From the NCBI RefSeq assembly GCF_051014445.1, contig NW_027488366.1:15394001-15458000 (forward strand): DNA of 64,000 nt. The letters run 5' to 3'. This DNA comes from Colletes latitarsis. Its lineage: Eukaryota > Arthropoda > Insecta > Hymenoptera > Colletidae. Shown here piece by piece: positions 11,964 to 26,524 of this stretch. The notes below the pieces were generated by a model. The model was not told where the DNA came from, searched no databases, and was given only the letters and a program-made list of their open reading frames with translations. Each line of letters begins with the position of its first letter. Within the stretch, counting starts at the first letter, position 1. The position numbers and the translations under genes were made by a program.

Positions 11964-14900
11964 AACCAGCTCCTATTGACTGTTTCAGTGTGGTACCACA
12001 TTACTACGTGATCCAAATCAGCAAAAAGCCTAGGATCTGGCCAACAAGAATGCAAAAATGCGAAACTACGGGCCAGGTGAGGGCAAATCCCAGACCTAAA
12101 CGAGACATAACCAGCGTTATCCTCTAAAATATTAATCGCAACCAGGTTTAATTGACTGTTTCGGTGTAGTACCGTATTACTACGGGATCCTAACCAGAAA
12201 AAACCCAGCATCTGGCCAATAAATATGCGAAAAACGCGAAAGTATGGGCCAGATGATTCCAAATACCAGAACTAACCCAGACATAGCCAGCGTTATCCTC
12301 TAAAATACTATTCGGAACCAGCTTCTATTGACTGTTTTAGTGTGGTACCACATTACTACGCGATCCAAATCAGCAAAAAGCCTAGGATCTGGCCAACAAG
12401 AATGCAAAAATGCGAAACTACGGGCCAGGTGAGGGCAAATCCCAGACCTAACCGAGACATAACCAGCGTTATCCTCTAAAATATTAATCGCAACCAGGTT
12501 TAATTGACTGTTTCGGTGTAGTACCGCATTACTACGTGATACAAACCAGAAAAAGGCCAGAATCTTGCCAATAAGTATGCGAAAATTGCGAAAGTACGAG
12601 CCAGATGAGGGCAAATCCCAGACCTAACCGAGACATAACCGGCGTTATCCTCTAAAATATTAATCGCAACCGGGTTCAATTGACTGTTTCGGTGTGGAAC
12701 CTCGTTACTACGGGATCCTAACCAGAAAAAAACCCAGGATCTGGCCAACAAATATGCGAAAAACGCGAAAGTATGAGCCAGATGATTGCAAATACCAGAA
12801 CTAACGCGGGAATAGCCAGCGTTGTCCTCTAAAATACTATTCGGGTCCAGCTTTTATTGACTGTTTTAGTGTGGTACCACATTACTACGTGATCCAAACC
12901 AGAAAAAGCCCAGAATCTGGCCAACAAGTCCGCGAAAAATGCGAAGGTACGAGCCAGATGATTGCAAATACCAGAACTAACCGAGACATAACCTGCGTTA
13001 TCCTCTAAAATTTTAATCGCAACCAGGTTTAATTGACTGTTTCAGTGTAGTACCACATTACTACGTGATCCTAACAATAGAAAAACACAGGATCTGGCCA
13101 TTCAAGTATGCGAAAAATGCGAAAGTACGAGCCAGATGAAGGCAAATCCCAGAACTAACCGAGACATAACCAGCGTTATCCTCTAAAACACTAATCGGAA
13201 CCAGCTTCTATTGACTGTTTCAGTGTAGTACCACATTAGTACGTGATACAAACCAGAAAAAGGCGAGGATCTGGCCAACAAGTATGCGAGAAATGCGACG
13301 GTACGAGCCAGATGAGGGCAAGTCCCAGACCTAACCGAGATATAACCGGCAATATCCTCTAAAATATTAATCGAAACTAGGTTTAATTGACTGTTTCGGT
13401 GTGGAACGTCATTATTACGTGATCCAAACCAGAAAAAACCCAGCATCTGGCCAACAAGTATGCGAGAAATGCGAAAGTACGAGCCAGATGATTGCAAATA
13501 CCAGAACTAACCCAGACATAACCAGCGTTATCCTCTAAAACACTAATCGGAACCAGCTTCTATTGACTGTCTCAGTGTAGTACCACATTACTACGTGATA
13601 CAAACCAGAAAAAGGCCAGAATCTGGCCAACAAGTATGCGAGAAATGCGAAAGTACGAACCAGATGAGGGCAAATCCCAGACCTAACCGAGACAAAGCCG
13701 GCGTTATCCTCTAAAATATTAATCGCAACCAGGTTTAATTGACTGTTCAGGTGTGGAACCTCATTACTACGGGATCCAAACCAGAAAAAACCCAGCATCT
13801 GGCAAACAAGTATGCGAAAAAAGCGAAAGTATGAGCCAGATGATTGCGAATACCAGAACTAACCCAGACATAACCAGCGTTATCCTCTAAAACACTAATC
13901 GGAACCAGCTTTTATTGACCGTTTCAGTGAGGTACCTCATTACTACGTGGTCCAAACCAGAAAAAACCCAGGATCTGGCCAACAAGTATGCGAAAAATGC
14001 GAAAGTACGGGCCAGATGAGGGCCAATCCCAGACCTAACCGAGACATAACCAGCGTTGTCCTCTAAAATACTATACGGAACTAGCTTCTATTGACTGTTT
14101 CAGTGTGGTACCACATTACTACGTGATCCAAACCAGAAAGAGCCCAGGATCTGGCCAACATGTATGCGAAAAATGCGAAAGTACGGGCCAGATGAGGGCC
14201 AATCCCAGACCTAACCGAGACATAACCAGCGTTGTCCTCTAAAATACTATTCGGAACTAGATCCTATTGACTGTTTCAGTGTGGTACCACATTACTACGT
14301 GATACAAACCAGAAAAAGCCCAGGATCTGGCCAACAAGTATGCGAAAAATGCGAAAGTACGAGCCAGATGAGGGCAAATCCCAGACCTAACCAAGACATA
14401 ACCGGCGTTATCCTCTAAAATATTAATCGCAACCAGGTTTAATTGACTGTTTCGGTGTGGAACCTCATTGCTACGGGATCCAAACCAGAAAAAACCCAGG
14501 ATCTTCCCAACAAATATGCGAAAAACGCGAAAGTATGAGCCAGATGATTGCAAATACCAGAACTAACCCAGACATAGCCAGCGTTATCCTCTAAAATACT
14601 ATTCGGAACCAGCTTCTATTGACTGTTTCAGTGTGGTACCACATTACTACGTGATACAAACCAGAATAAGGCCAGGATATGGCCAACAAGAATGCAAAAA
14701 TGCGAAAGTACGGGCCAGATGAGGGCAAATCCCAGACCTAACCGAGATATAACCGGAGTTATCCTCTAAAATATTAATCGCAACCAGGATTAATTGACTG
14801 CTTCGGTGTGGAACCTCATTACTACGGGATCCTAACCAGAAAAAACCCAGGATCTGGCCAATAAATATGCGAAAAACGCGAAAGTATGGGCCAGATGATT

Positions 14901-15200
14901 GCAAATACCAGAACTAACCCAGACATAGCTAGCCTTATCCTCTAAAATACTATCCGGAACCAGCTTCTATTGACTGTTTCAGTGTGGTACCACATAACTA
15001 CGTGATCCAAATCAGCAAAAAGCCTAGGATCGTGCCAACAAGAATGCAAAAATGCGAAACTACGGGCCAGGTGAGGGCAAATCCCAGACCTAACCGAGAC
15101 ATAACCAGCGTTATCCTCTAAAATATTAATCGCAACCAGGTTTAATTGACTGTTTCGGTGTAGTACCGCATTACTACGGGATCCTAACCAGAAAAAACCC
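11960..15200. repeat. 18-mer block, copy 1 (second copy at about 22,344-25,584)
   Basis: About 3,240 bp recurs with an offset of 10,384 bp (59 monomers). Shared rare variants include CTAACGCGGGAATAGCC near 12,802 and 23,186, ATCCTAACAATAGAAAAAC near 13,067 and 23,451, and ACATTAGTACGTGATAC near 13,233 and 23,617. The right part, 13,125-15,200, is present a third time at about 17,876-19,951 (offset 4,751). Scattered single-base differences show the copies are recent but not identical. Confidence 0.8.
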
Positions 15201-17859
15201 AGGATCTGGCCAATAAATATGCGAAAAACGCGAAAGTATGGGCCAGATGATTGCAAATACCAGAACTAACCCAGACATAGCCAGCGTAATCCTCTAAAAT
15301 ACTATTCGGAACCAGCTTCTATTGACTGTTTCAGTGTGGTACCACATTACTACGTGATCCAAATCAGCAAAAAGCCTAGGATCTGGCCAACAAGAATGCA
15401 AAAATGCGAAACTACGGGCCAGGTGAGGGCAAATCCCAGACCTAACCGAGACATAACCAGCGTTATCCTCTAAAATATTAATCGCAACCAGGTTTAATTG
15501 ACTGTTTCAGTGTGGTACCACATTACTACGTGATCCAAACCAGAAAAAGCCCAGGATCTGGCCAACAAGTATGCGAAAAATGCGAAAGTACGGGCCAGAT
15601 GAGGGCCAATCCCAGACCTCACCGAGACATAACCAGCGTTGTCCTTTAAAATACTATTCGGAACTAGCTTCTATTGACAGTTTCAGTGTGGTACCACATT
15701 ACTACGTGATACAAACCAGAAAAAGCCCAGGATCTGGCCAACAAGTATGCGAAAAATGCGAAAGTACGAACCAGATGAGGGCAAATCCCAGACCTAACCA
15801 AGACATAACCGGCGTTATCCTCTAAAATATTAATCGCAACCAGGTTTAATTGACTGTTTCGGTGTGGAACCTCATTACTACGGGATCCAAACCAGAAAAA
15901 ACCCAGGATCTTGCCAACAAATATGCGAAAAACGCGAAAGTATGGGCCAGATGATTGCAAATACCAGAACTAACCCAGACATAGCCAGCGTTATCCTCTA
16001 AAATACTATTCGGAACCAGCTTCTATTGACTGTTTCAGTGTGGTACCACATAACTACGTGATCCAAATCAGCAAAAAGCCTAGGATCTGGCCAACAAGAA
16101 TGCAAAAATGCGAAAGTACGGGCCAGATGAGGGCAAATCCCAGACCTAACCGAGACATAACCGGCGTTATCCTCTAAAATATTAATCGCAACCAGGTTTA
16201 ATTGACTGTTTCGGTGTGGAGCCTCATTACTACGGGATCCTAACCAGAAAAAACCCAGGATCTGGCCAATAAATATTCGAAAAACGCGAAAGTATGGGCC
16301 AGATGATTGCAAATACCAGAACTAACCCAGACATAGCCAGCGTTATCCTCTAAAATACTATTCGGAACCAGCTTTTATTGACCGTTTCAGTGAGGTACCT
16401 CATTACTACGTGGTCCAAACCAGAAAAAACCCAGGATCTGGCCAACAAGTATGCGAAAAATGCGAAAGTACGGGCCAGATGAGGGCCAATCCCAGACCTA
16501 ACCGAGACATAACCAGCGTTGTCCTCTAAAATACTATTCGGAACTAGCTTCCATTGACTGTTTCAGTGTGGTACCTCATTACTACGTGGTCCAAACCAGA
16601 AAAAACCCAGGATCTGGCCAACAAGTATGCGAAAAATGCGAAAGTACAGGCCAGATGAGGGCCAATCCCAGACCTAACCGTGACATAACCAGCGTTGTCC
16701 TCTAAAATACTATTCGGAACTAGCTTCCATTGACTGTTTCAGTGTGGTACCACATTACTACGTGATCCAAACCAGAAAAAGCCCAGGATCTGGCCAACAA
16801 GTATGCGAAAAATGCGAAAGTACGGGCCAGATGAGGGCCAATCCCAGACCTAACCGAGACATAACCAGCGTTGTCCTCTAAAATACTATTCGGAACTAGC
16901 TTCTATTGACTGTTTCAGTGTGGTACCACATTACTACGTGATACAAACCAGAAAAAGCCCAGGATCTGGCCAACAAGTATGTGAAAAATGCGAAAGTACG
17001 AACCAGATGAGGGCAAATCCCAGACCTAACCAAGACATAACCGGCGTTATCCTCTAAAATATTAATCGCAACCAGGTTTAATTGACTGTTTCGGTGTGGA
17101 ACCTCATTACTACGGGATCCAAACCAGAAAAAACCCAGGATCTTGCCAACAAATATGCGAAAAACGCGAAAGTATGAGCCAGTTGATTGCAAATACCAGA
17201 ACTAAGCCAGACATATCCAGCGTTATCCTCTAAAATACTATTCGGAACCAGCTTCTATTGACTGTTTCAGTGTGGTACCACATTACTACGTGATACAAAC
17301 CAGAATAAGGCCAGGATATGGCCAACAAGTATGCGAAAAATGCGCAGGTACGAGCCAGATGAGGGCAAATCCCGGATCTAACCGAGATATAACCGGCGTT
17401 ATCCTCTAACATATTAATCGAAACCAGGTTTAATTGGCTGTTTCGGTGTGGAACGTCATTATTACGGGATCCAAACCAGAAAAAACCCAGCATCTGGCCA
17501 TCAAATATGCGAAAAACGCGAAAGTATGGGCCAGATGATTGCAAATACCAGAACTAACCCAGACATAGCCAGCGTTATCCTCTAAAATACTATTCGGAAC
17601 CAGCTTCTATTGACTGTTTCAGTGTGGTACCACATAACTACGTGATCCAAATCAGCAAAAAGCCTAGGATCTGGCCAACAAGAATGCAAAAATGCGAAAG
17701 TACGGGCCAGATGAGGGCAAATCCCAGACCTAACCGAGACATAACCGGCGTTATCCTCTAAAATATTAATCGCAACCAGGTTTAATTGACTGTTTCGGTG
17801 TGGAACCTCATTACTACGGGATCCTAACCAGAAAAAACCCAGGATCTGGCCAATAAATA

Positions 17860-17895
17860 TGCGAAAAACGCGAAAGTACGAGCCAGATGAGGGCA
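17860..17895. other. B2/B1 hybrid monomer at a duplication edge
   Basis: The monomer begins as B2 (GGCCAATAAATATGCG, AAAAACGCGAAAGTA) and ends as B1 (CGAGCCAGATGAGGG). In the copies at 13,125 and 23,509 the same B1 tail follows a B1-type head (AAAAATGCGAAAGTACGAG). The changeover falls at the shared GCGAAAGTA element and preserves the 176-bp phase, marking an in-register recombination point. Confidence 0.7.
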
Positions 17896-20800
17896 AATCC
17901 CAGAACTAACCGAGACATAACCAGCGTTATCCTCTAAAACACTAATCGGAACCAGCTTCTATTGACTGTTTCAGTGTAGTACCACATTAGTACGTGATAC
18001 AAACCAGAAAAAGGCGAGGATCTGGCCAACAAGTATGCGAGAAATGCGACGGTACGAGCCAGATGAGGGCAAGTCCCAGACCTAACCGAGATATAACCGG
18101 CAATATCCTCTAAAATATTAATCGAAACTAGGTTTAATTGACTGTTTCGGTGTGGAACGTCATTATTACGTGATCCAAACCAGAAAAAACCCAGCATCTG
18201 GCCAACAAGTATGCGAGAAATGCGAAAGTACGAGCCAGATGATTGCAAATACCAGAACTAACCCAGACATAACCAGCGTTATCCTCTAAAACACTAATCG
18301 GAACCAGCTTCTATTGACTGTCTCAGTGTAGTACCACATTACTACGTGATACAAACCAGAAAAAGGCCAGAATCTGGCCAACAAGTATGCGAGAAATGCG
18401 AAAGTACGAACCAGATGAGGGCAAATCCCAGACCTAACCGAGACAAAGCCGGCGTTATCCTCTAAAATATTAATCGCAACCAGGTTTAATTGACTGTTCA
18501 GGTGTGGAACCTCATTACTACGGGATCCAAACCAGAAAAAACCCAGCATCTGGCAAACAAGTATGCGAAAAAAGCGAAAGTATGAGCCAGATGATTGCGA
18601 ATACCAGAACTAACCCAGACATAACCAGCGTTATCCTCTAAAACACTAATCGGAACCAGCTTTTATTGACCGTTTCAGTGAGGTACCTCATTACTACGTG
18701 GTCCAAACCAGAAAAAACCCAGGATCTGGCCAACAAGTATGCGAAAAATGCGAAAGTACGGGCCAGATGAGGGCCAATCCCAGACCTAACCGAGACATAA
18801 CCAGCGTTGTCCTCTAAAATACTATACGGAACTAGCTTCTATTGACTGTTTCAGTGTGGTACCACATTACTACGTGATCCAAACCAGAAAGAGCCCAGGA
18901 TCTGGCCAACAAGTATGCGAAAAATGCGAAAGTACGGGCCAGATGAGGGCCAATCCCAGACCTAACCGAGACATAACCAGCGTTGTCCTCTAAAATACTA
19001 TTCGGAACTAGATCCTATTGACTGTTTCAGTGTGGTACCACATTACTACGTGATACAAACCAGAAAAAGCCCAGGATCTGGCCAACAAGTATGCGAAAAA
19101 TGCGAAAGTACGAGCCAGATGAGGGCAAATCCCAGACCTAACCAAGACATAACCGGCGTTATCCTCTAAAATATTAATCGCAACCAGGTTTAATTGACTG
19201 TTTCGGTGTGGAACCTCATTGCTACGGGATCCAAACCAGAAAAAACCCAGGATCTTCCCAACAAATATGCGAAAAACGCGAAAGTATGAGCCAGATGATT
19301 GCAAATACCAGAACTAACCCAGACATAGCCAGCGTTATCCTCTAAAATACTATTCGGAACCAGCTTCTATTGACTGTTTCAGTGTGGTACCACATTACTA
19401 CGTGATACAAACCAGAATAAGGCCAGGATATGGCCAACAAGAATGCAAAAATGCGAAACTACGGGCCAGATGAGGGCAAATCCCAGACCTAACCGAGATA
19501 TAACCGGAGTTATCCTCTAAAATATTAATCGCAACCAGGATTAATTGACTGCTTCGGTGTGGAACCTCATTACTACGGGATCCTAACCAGAAAAAACCCA
19601 GGATCTGGCCAATAAATATGCGAAAAACGCGAAAGTATGGGCCAGATGATTGCAAATACCAGAACTAACCCAGACATAGCTAGCCTTATCCTCTAAAATA
19701 CTATCCGGAACCAGCTTCTATTGACTGTTTCAGTGTGGTACCACATAACTACGTGATCCAAATCAGCAAAAAGCCTAGGATCGTGCCAACAAGAATGCAA
19801 AAATGCGAAACTACGGGCCAGGTGAGGGCAAATCCCAGACCTAACCGAGACATAACCAGCGTTATCCTCTAAAATATTAATCGCAACCAGGTTTAATTGA
19901 CTGTTTCGGTGTAGTACCGCATTACTACGGGATCCTAACCAGAAAAAACCCAGCATCTGGCAAACAAGTATGCGAAAAAAGCGAAAGAATGAGCCAGATG
20001 ATTGCGAATATCAGAACTAACCCAGACATAACCAGCGTTATCCTCTAAAACACTAATCGGAACCAGCTTTTATTGACCGTTTCAGTGAGGTACCTCATTA
20101 CTACGTGGTCCAAACCAGAAAAAGCCTAGGATCTGGCCAACAAGTATGCGAAAAATGCGAAAGTACGGGCCAGATGATGGACAATCCCAGACCTAACCGA
20201 GACATAACCAGCGCTGTCCTCTAAAATACTATTCGGAACTAGCTTCTATTGACTGTTTCAGTGTGGTACCACATTACTACGTGATCCAAACCAGAAAAAG
20301 CCCAGGATCTGGCCAACAAGTATGCGAAAAATGCGAAAGTACGGGCCAGATGAGGGCCAATCCCAGACCTAACCGAGACATAACCAGCGTTGTCCTCTAA
20401 AATACTATTCGGAACTAGCTTCTATTGACTGTTTCAGTGTGGTACCACATAACTACGTGATCCAAATCAGCAAAAAGCCTAGGATCTGGCCAACAAGAAT
20501 GCAAAAATGCGAAAGTACGGGCCAGATGAGGGCAAATCCCAGACCTAACCGAGACATAACCGGCGTTATCCTCTAAAATATTAATCGCAACCAGGTTTAA
20601 TTGACTGTTTCGGTGTGGAACCTCATTACTACGGGATCCTAACCAGAAAAAACCCAGGATCTGGCCAATAAATATGCGAAAAACGCGAAAGTATGAGCCA
20701 GATGATTGCAAATACCAGAACTAACCCAGACATAGCCAGCGTTATCCTCTAAAATACTATTCGGAACCAGATTCTATTGACTGTTTCAGTGTGGTACCAC

Positions 20801-21815
20801 ATTACTACGCGATCCAAATCAGCAAAAACCCTAGGATCTGGCCAACAAGAATGCAAAAATGCGAAACTACGGGCCAGGTGAGGGCAAATCCCAGACCTAA
20901 CCGAGACATAACCAGCGTTATCCTCTAAAATATTAATCGCAACCAGGTTTAATTGACTGTTTCGGTGTAGTACCGCATTACTACGTGATACAAACCAGAA
21001 AAAGGCCAGGATCTTGCCAACAAGTATGCGAGAAATGCGAAAGTACGAACCAGATGAGGGCAAATCCCAGACCTAACCGAGACAAAACCGGCGTTATCCT
21101 CTAAAATATTAATCGCAACCAGGTTTAATTGACTGTTCAGGTGTGGAACCTCATTACTACGGGATCCAAACCAGAAAAAACCCAGCATCTGGCAAACAAG
21201 TATGCGAAAAAAGCGAAAGTATGAGCCAGATGATTGCGAATACCAGAACTAACCCAGACATAACCAGCGTTATCCTCTAAAACACTAATCGGAACCAGCT
21301 TTTATTGACCGTTTCAGTGAGGTACCTCATTACTACGTGGTCCAAACCAGAAAAAACCCAGGATCTGGCCAACAAGTATGCGAAAAATGCGAAAGTACGG
21401 GCCAGATGAGGGCCAATCCCAGACCTAACCGAGACATAACCAGCGTTGTCCTCTAAAATACTATTCGGAACTAGCTTCTATTGACTGTTTCAGTGTGGTA
21501 CCACATTACTACGTGATCCAAACCAGAAAAAGCCCAGGATCTGGCCAACAAGTATGCGAAAAATGCGAAAGTACGGGCCAGATGAGGGCCAATCCCAGAC
21601 CTAACCGAGACATAACCAGCGTTGTCCTCTAAAATACTATTCGGAACTAGCTTCTATTGACTGTTTCAGTGTGGTACCACATTACTACGTGATACAAACC
21701 AGAAAAAGCCCAGGATCTGGCCAACAAGTATGCGAAAAATGCGAAAGTACGAGCCAGATGAGGGCAAATCCCGGATCTAACCTAGATATAACCGGCGTTA
21801 TCCTCTAACATATTA
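17876..21815. repeat. ~22-mer block, copy 1 (second copy at about 23,509-27,448)
   Basis: About 3,940 bp recurs with an offset of 5,633 bp (32 monomers). Shared rare variants include GATGATGGACAATCCC (20,173 and 25,806), GCGCTGTCCTC (20,212 and 25,845) and CTAACCTAGATATAACC (21,777 and 27,410). Divergence resumes at about 21,817, where CGAAACC is matched by CGCAACC. It partly overlaps the 18-mer block, which shows that duplications were layered. Confidence 0.82.
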
Positions 21816-22407
21816 ATCGAAACCAGGTTTAATTGGCTGTTTCGGTGTGGAACGTCATTATTACGGGATCCAAACCAGAAAAAACCCAGCATCTGGCCAA
21901 CAAATATGCGAAAAACGCGAAAGTATGGGCCAGATGATTGCAAATACCAGAACTAACCCAGACATAGCCAGCGTTATCCTCTAAAATACTATTCGGAACC
22001 AGCTTCTATTGACTGTTTCAGTGTGGTACCACATAACTACGTGATCCAAATCAGCAAAAAGCCTAGGATCTGGCCAACAAGAATGCAAAAATGCGAAAGT
22101 ACGGGCCAGATGAGGGCAAATCCCAGACCTAACCGAGACATAACCGGCGTTATCCTCTAAAATATTAATCGCAACCAGGTTTAATTGACTGTTTCGGTGT
22201 GGAACCTCATTACTACGGGATCCTAACCAGAAAAAACCCAGGATCTGGCCAATAAATATGCGAAAAACGCGAAAGTATGGGCCAGATGATTGCAAATACC
22301 AGAACTAACCCAGACATAGCCAGCGTTATCCTCTAAAATACTATTCGGAACCAGCTCCTATTGACTGTTTCAGTGTGGTACCACATTACTACGTGATCCA
22401 AATCAGC

Positions 22408-22411
22408 AAAA
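22408..22411. other. One-base contraction of an A run between duplicate copies
   Basis: This copy reads CAGCAAAAGCC, with four A after the C, whereas the parallel copy near 12,020 and most similar monomers read CAGCAAAAAGCC. The change breaks the reverse-strand open frame that spans neighbouring dimers. It dates to after the 10,384-bp duplication, or is a sequencing error. Confidence 0.7.
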
Positions 22412-25400
22412 GCCTAGGATCTGGCCAACAAGAATGCAAAAATGCGAAACTACGGGCCAGGTGAGGGCAAATCCCAGACCTAAACGAGACATAACCAGCG
22501 TTATCCTCTAAAATATTAATCGCAACCAGGTTTAATTGACTGTTTCGGTGTAGTACCGTATTACTACGGGATCCTAACCAGAAAAAACCCAGCATCTGGC
22601 CAATAAATATGCGAAAAACGCGAGAGTATGGGCCAGATGATTCCAAATACCAGAACTAACCCAGACATAGCCAGCGTTATCCTCTAAAATACTATTCGGA
22701 ACCAGCTTCTATTGACTGTTTTAGTGTGGTACCACATTACTACGCGATCCAAATCAGCAAAAAGCCTAGGATCTGGCCAACAAGAATGCAAAAATGCGAA
22801 ACTACGGGCCAGGTGAGGGCAAATCCCAGACCTAACCGAGACATAACCAGCGTTATCCTCTAAAATATTAATCGCAACCAGGTTTAATTGACTGTTTCGG
22901 TGTAGTACCGCATTACTACGTGATACAAACCAGAAAAAGGCCAGAATCTTGCCAATAAGTATGCGAAAATTGCGAAAGTACGAGCCAGATGAGGGCAAAT
23001 CCCAGACCTAACCGAGACATAACCGGCGTTATCCTCTAAAATATTAATCGCAACCGGGTTCAATTGACTGTTTCGGTGTGGAACCTCGTTACTACGGGAT
23101 CCTAAACAGAAAAAAACCCAGGATCTGGCCAACAAATATGCGAAAAACGCGAAAGTATGAGCCAGATGATTGCAAATACCAGAACTAACGCGGGAATAGC
23201 CAGCGTTGTCCTCTAAAATACTATTCGGGTCCAGCTTTTATTGACTGTTTTAGTGTGGTACCACATTACTACGTGATCCAAACCAGAAAAAGCCCAGAAT
23301 CTGGCCAACAAGTCCGCGAAAAATGCGAAGGTACGAGCCAGATGATTGCAAATACCAGAACTAACCGAGACATAACCTGCGTTATCCTCTAAAATTTTAA
23401 TCGCAACCAGGTTTAATTGACTGTTTCAGTGTAGTACCACATTACTACGTGATCCTAACAATAGAAAAACACAGGATCTGGCCATTCAAGTATGCGAAAA
23501 ATGCGAAAGTACGAGCCAGATGAGGGCAAATCCCAGAACTAACCGAGACATAACCAGCGTTATCCTCTAAAACACTAATCGGAACCAGCTTCTATTGACT
23601 GTTTCAGTGTAGTACCACATTAGTACGTGATACAAACCAGAAAAAGGCGAGGATCTGGCCAACAAGTATGCGAGAAATGCGACGGTACGAGCCAGATGAG
23701 GGCAAGTCCCAGACCTAACCGAGATATAACCGGCAATATCCTCTAAAATATTAATCGAAACTAGGTTTAATTGACTGTTTCGGTGTGGAACGTCATTATT
23801 ACGTGATCCAAACCAGAAAAAACCCAGCATCTGGCCAACAAGTATGCGAGAAATGCGAAAGTACGAGCCAGATGATTGCAAATACCAGAACTAACCCAGA
23901 CATAACCAGCGTTATCCTCTAAAACACTAATCGGAACCAGCTTCTATTGACTGTCTCAGTGTAGTTACACATTACTACGTGATACAAACCAGAAAAAGGC
24001 CAGAATCTGGCCAACAAGTATGCGAGAAATGCGAAAGTACGAACCAGATGAGGGCAAATCCCAGACCTAACCGAGACAAAGCCGGCGTTATCCTCTAAAA
24101 TATTAATCGCAACCAGGTTTAATTGACTGTTCAGGTGTGGAACCTCATTACTACGGGATCCAAACCAGAAAAAACCCAGCATCTGGCAAACAAGTATGCG
24201 AAAAAAGCGAAAGTATGAGCCAGATGATTGCGAATACCAGAACTAACCCAGACATAACCAGCGTTATCCTCTAAAACACTAATCGGAACCAGCTTTTATT
24301 GACCGTTTCAGTGAGGTACCTCATTACTACGTGGTCCAAACCAGAAAAAACCCAGGATCTGGCCAACAAGTATGCGAAAAATGCGAAAGTACGGGCCAGA
24401 TGAGGGCCAATCCCAGACCTAACCGAGACATAACCAGCGTTGTCCTCTAAAATACTATACGGAACTAGCTTCTATTGACTGTTTCAGTGTGGTACCACAT
24501 TACTACGTGATCCAAACCAGAAAGAGCCCAGGATCTGGCCAACAAGTATGCGAAAAATGCGAAAGTACGGGCCAGATGAGGGCCAATCCCAGACCTAACC
24601 GAGACATAACCAGCGTTGTCCTCTAAAATACTATTCGGAACTAGATCCTATTGACTGTTTCAGTGTGGTACCACATTACTACGTGATACAAACCAGAAAA
24701 AGCCCAGGATCTGGCCAACAAGTATGCGAAAAATGCGAAAGTACGAGCCAGATGAGGGCAAATCCCAGACCTAACCAAGACATAACCGGCGTTATCCTCT
24801 AAAATATTAATCGCAACCAGGTTTAATTGACTGTTTCGGTGTGGAACCTCATTGCTACGGGATCCAAACCAGAAAAAACCCAGGATCTTCCCAACAAATA
24901 TGCGAAAAACGCGAAAGTATGAGCCAGATGATTGCAAATACCAGAACTAACCCAGACATAGCCAGCGTTATCCTCTAAAATACTATTCGGAACCAGCTTC
25001 TATTGACTGTTTCAGTGTGGTACCACATTACTACGTGATACAAACCAGAATAAGGCCAGGATATGGCCAACAAGAATGCAAAAATGCGAAAGTACGGGCC
25101 AGATGAGGGCAAATCCCAGACCTAACCGAGATATAACCGGAGTTATCCTCTAAAATATTAATCGCAACCAGGATTAATTGACTGCTTCGGTGTGGAACCT
25201 CATTACTACGGGATCCTAACCAGAAAAAACCCAGGATCTGGCCAATAAATATGCGAAAAACGCGAAAGTATGGGCCAGATGATTGCAAATACCAGAACTA
25301 ACCCAGACATAGCTAGCCTTATCCTCTAAAATACTATCCGGAACCAGCTTCTATTGACTGTTTCAGTGTGGTACCACATAACTACGTGATCCAAATCAGC

Positions 25401-26524
25401 AAAAAGCCTAGGATCGTGCCAACAAGAATGCAAAAATGCGAAACTACGGGCCAGGTGAGGGCAAATCCCAGACCTAACCGAGACATAACCAGCGTTATCC
25501 TCTAAAATATTAATCGCAACCAGGTTTAATTGACTGTTTCGGTGTAGTACCGCATTACTACGGGATCCTAACCAGAAAAAACCCAGCATCTGGCAAACAA
25601 GTATGCGAAAAAAGCGAAAGAATGAGCCAGATGATTGCGAATATCAGAACTAACCCAGACATAACCAGCGTTATCCTCTAAAACACTAATCGGAACCAGC
25701 TTTTATTGACCGTTTCAGTGAGGTACCTCATTACTACGTGGTCCAAACCAGAAAAAGCCTAGGATCTGGCCAACAAGTATGCGAAAAATGCGAAAGTACG
25801 GGCCAGATGATGGACAATCCCAGACCTAACCGAGACATAACCAGCGCTGTCCTCTAAAATACTATTCGGAACTAGCTTCTATTGACTGTTTCAGTGTGGT
25901 ACCACATTACTACGTGATCCAAACCAGAAAAAGCCCAGGATCTGGCCAACAAGTATGCGAAAAATGCGAAAGTACGGGCCAGATGAGGGCCAATCCCAGA
26001 CCTAACCGAGACATAACCAGCGTTGTCCTCTAAAATACTATTCGGAACTAGCTTCTATTGACTGTTTCAGTGTGGTACCACATAACTACGTGATCCAAAT
26101 CAGCAAAAAGCCTAGGATCTGGCCAACAAGAATGCAAAAATGCGAAAGTACGGGCCAGATGAGGGCAAATCCCAGACCTAACCGAGACATAACCGGCGTT
26201 ATCCTCTAAAATATTAATCGCAACCAGGTTTAATTGACTGTTTCGGTGTGGAACCTCATTACTACGGGATCCTAACCAGAAAAAACCCAGGATCTGGCCA
26301 ATAAATATGCGAAAAACGCGAAAGTATGAGCCAGATGATTGCAAATACCAGAACTAACCCAGACATAGCCAGCGTTATCCTCTAAAATACTATTCGGAAC
26401 CAGATTCTATTGACTGTTTCAGTGTGGTACCACATCACTACGCGATCCAAATCAGCAAAAAGCCTAGGATCTGGCCAACAAGAATGCAAAAATGCGAAAC
26501 TACGGGCCAGGTGAGGGCAAATCC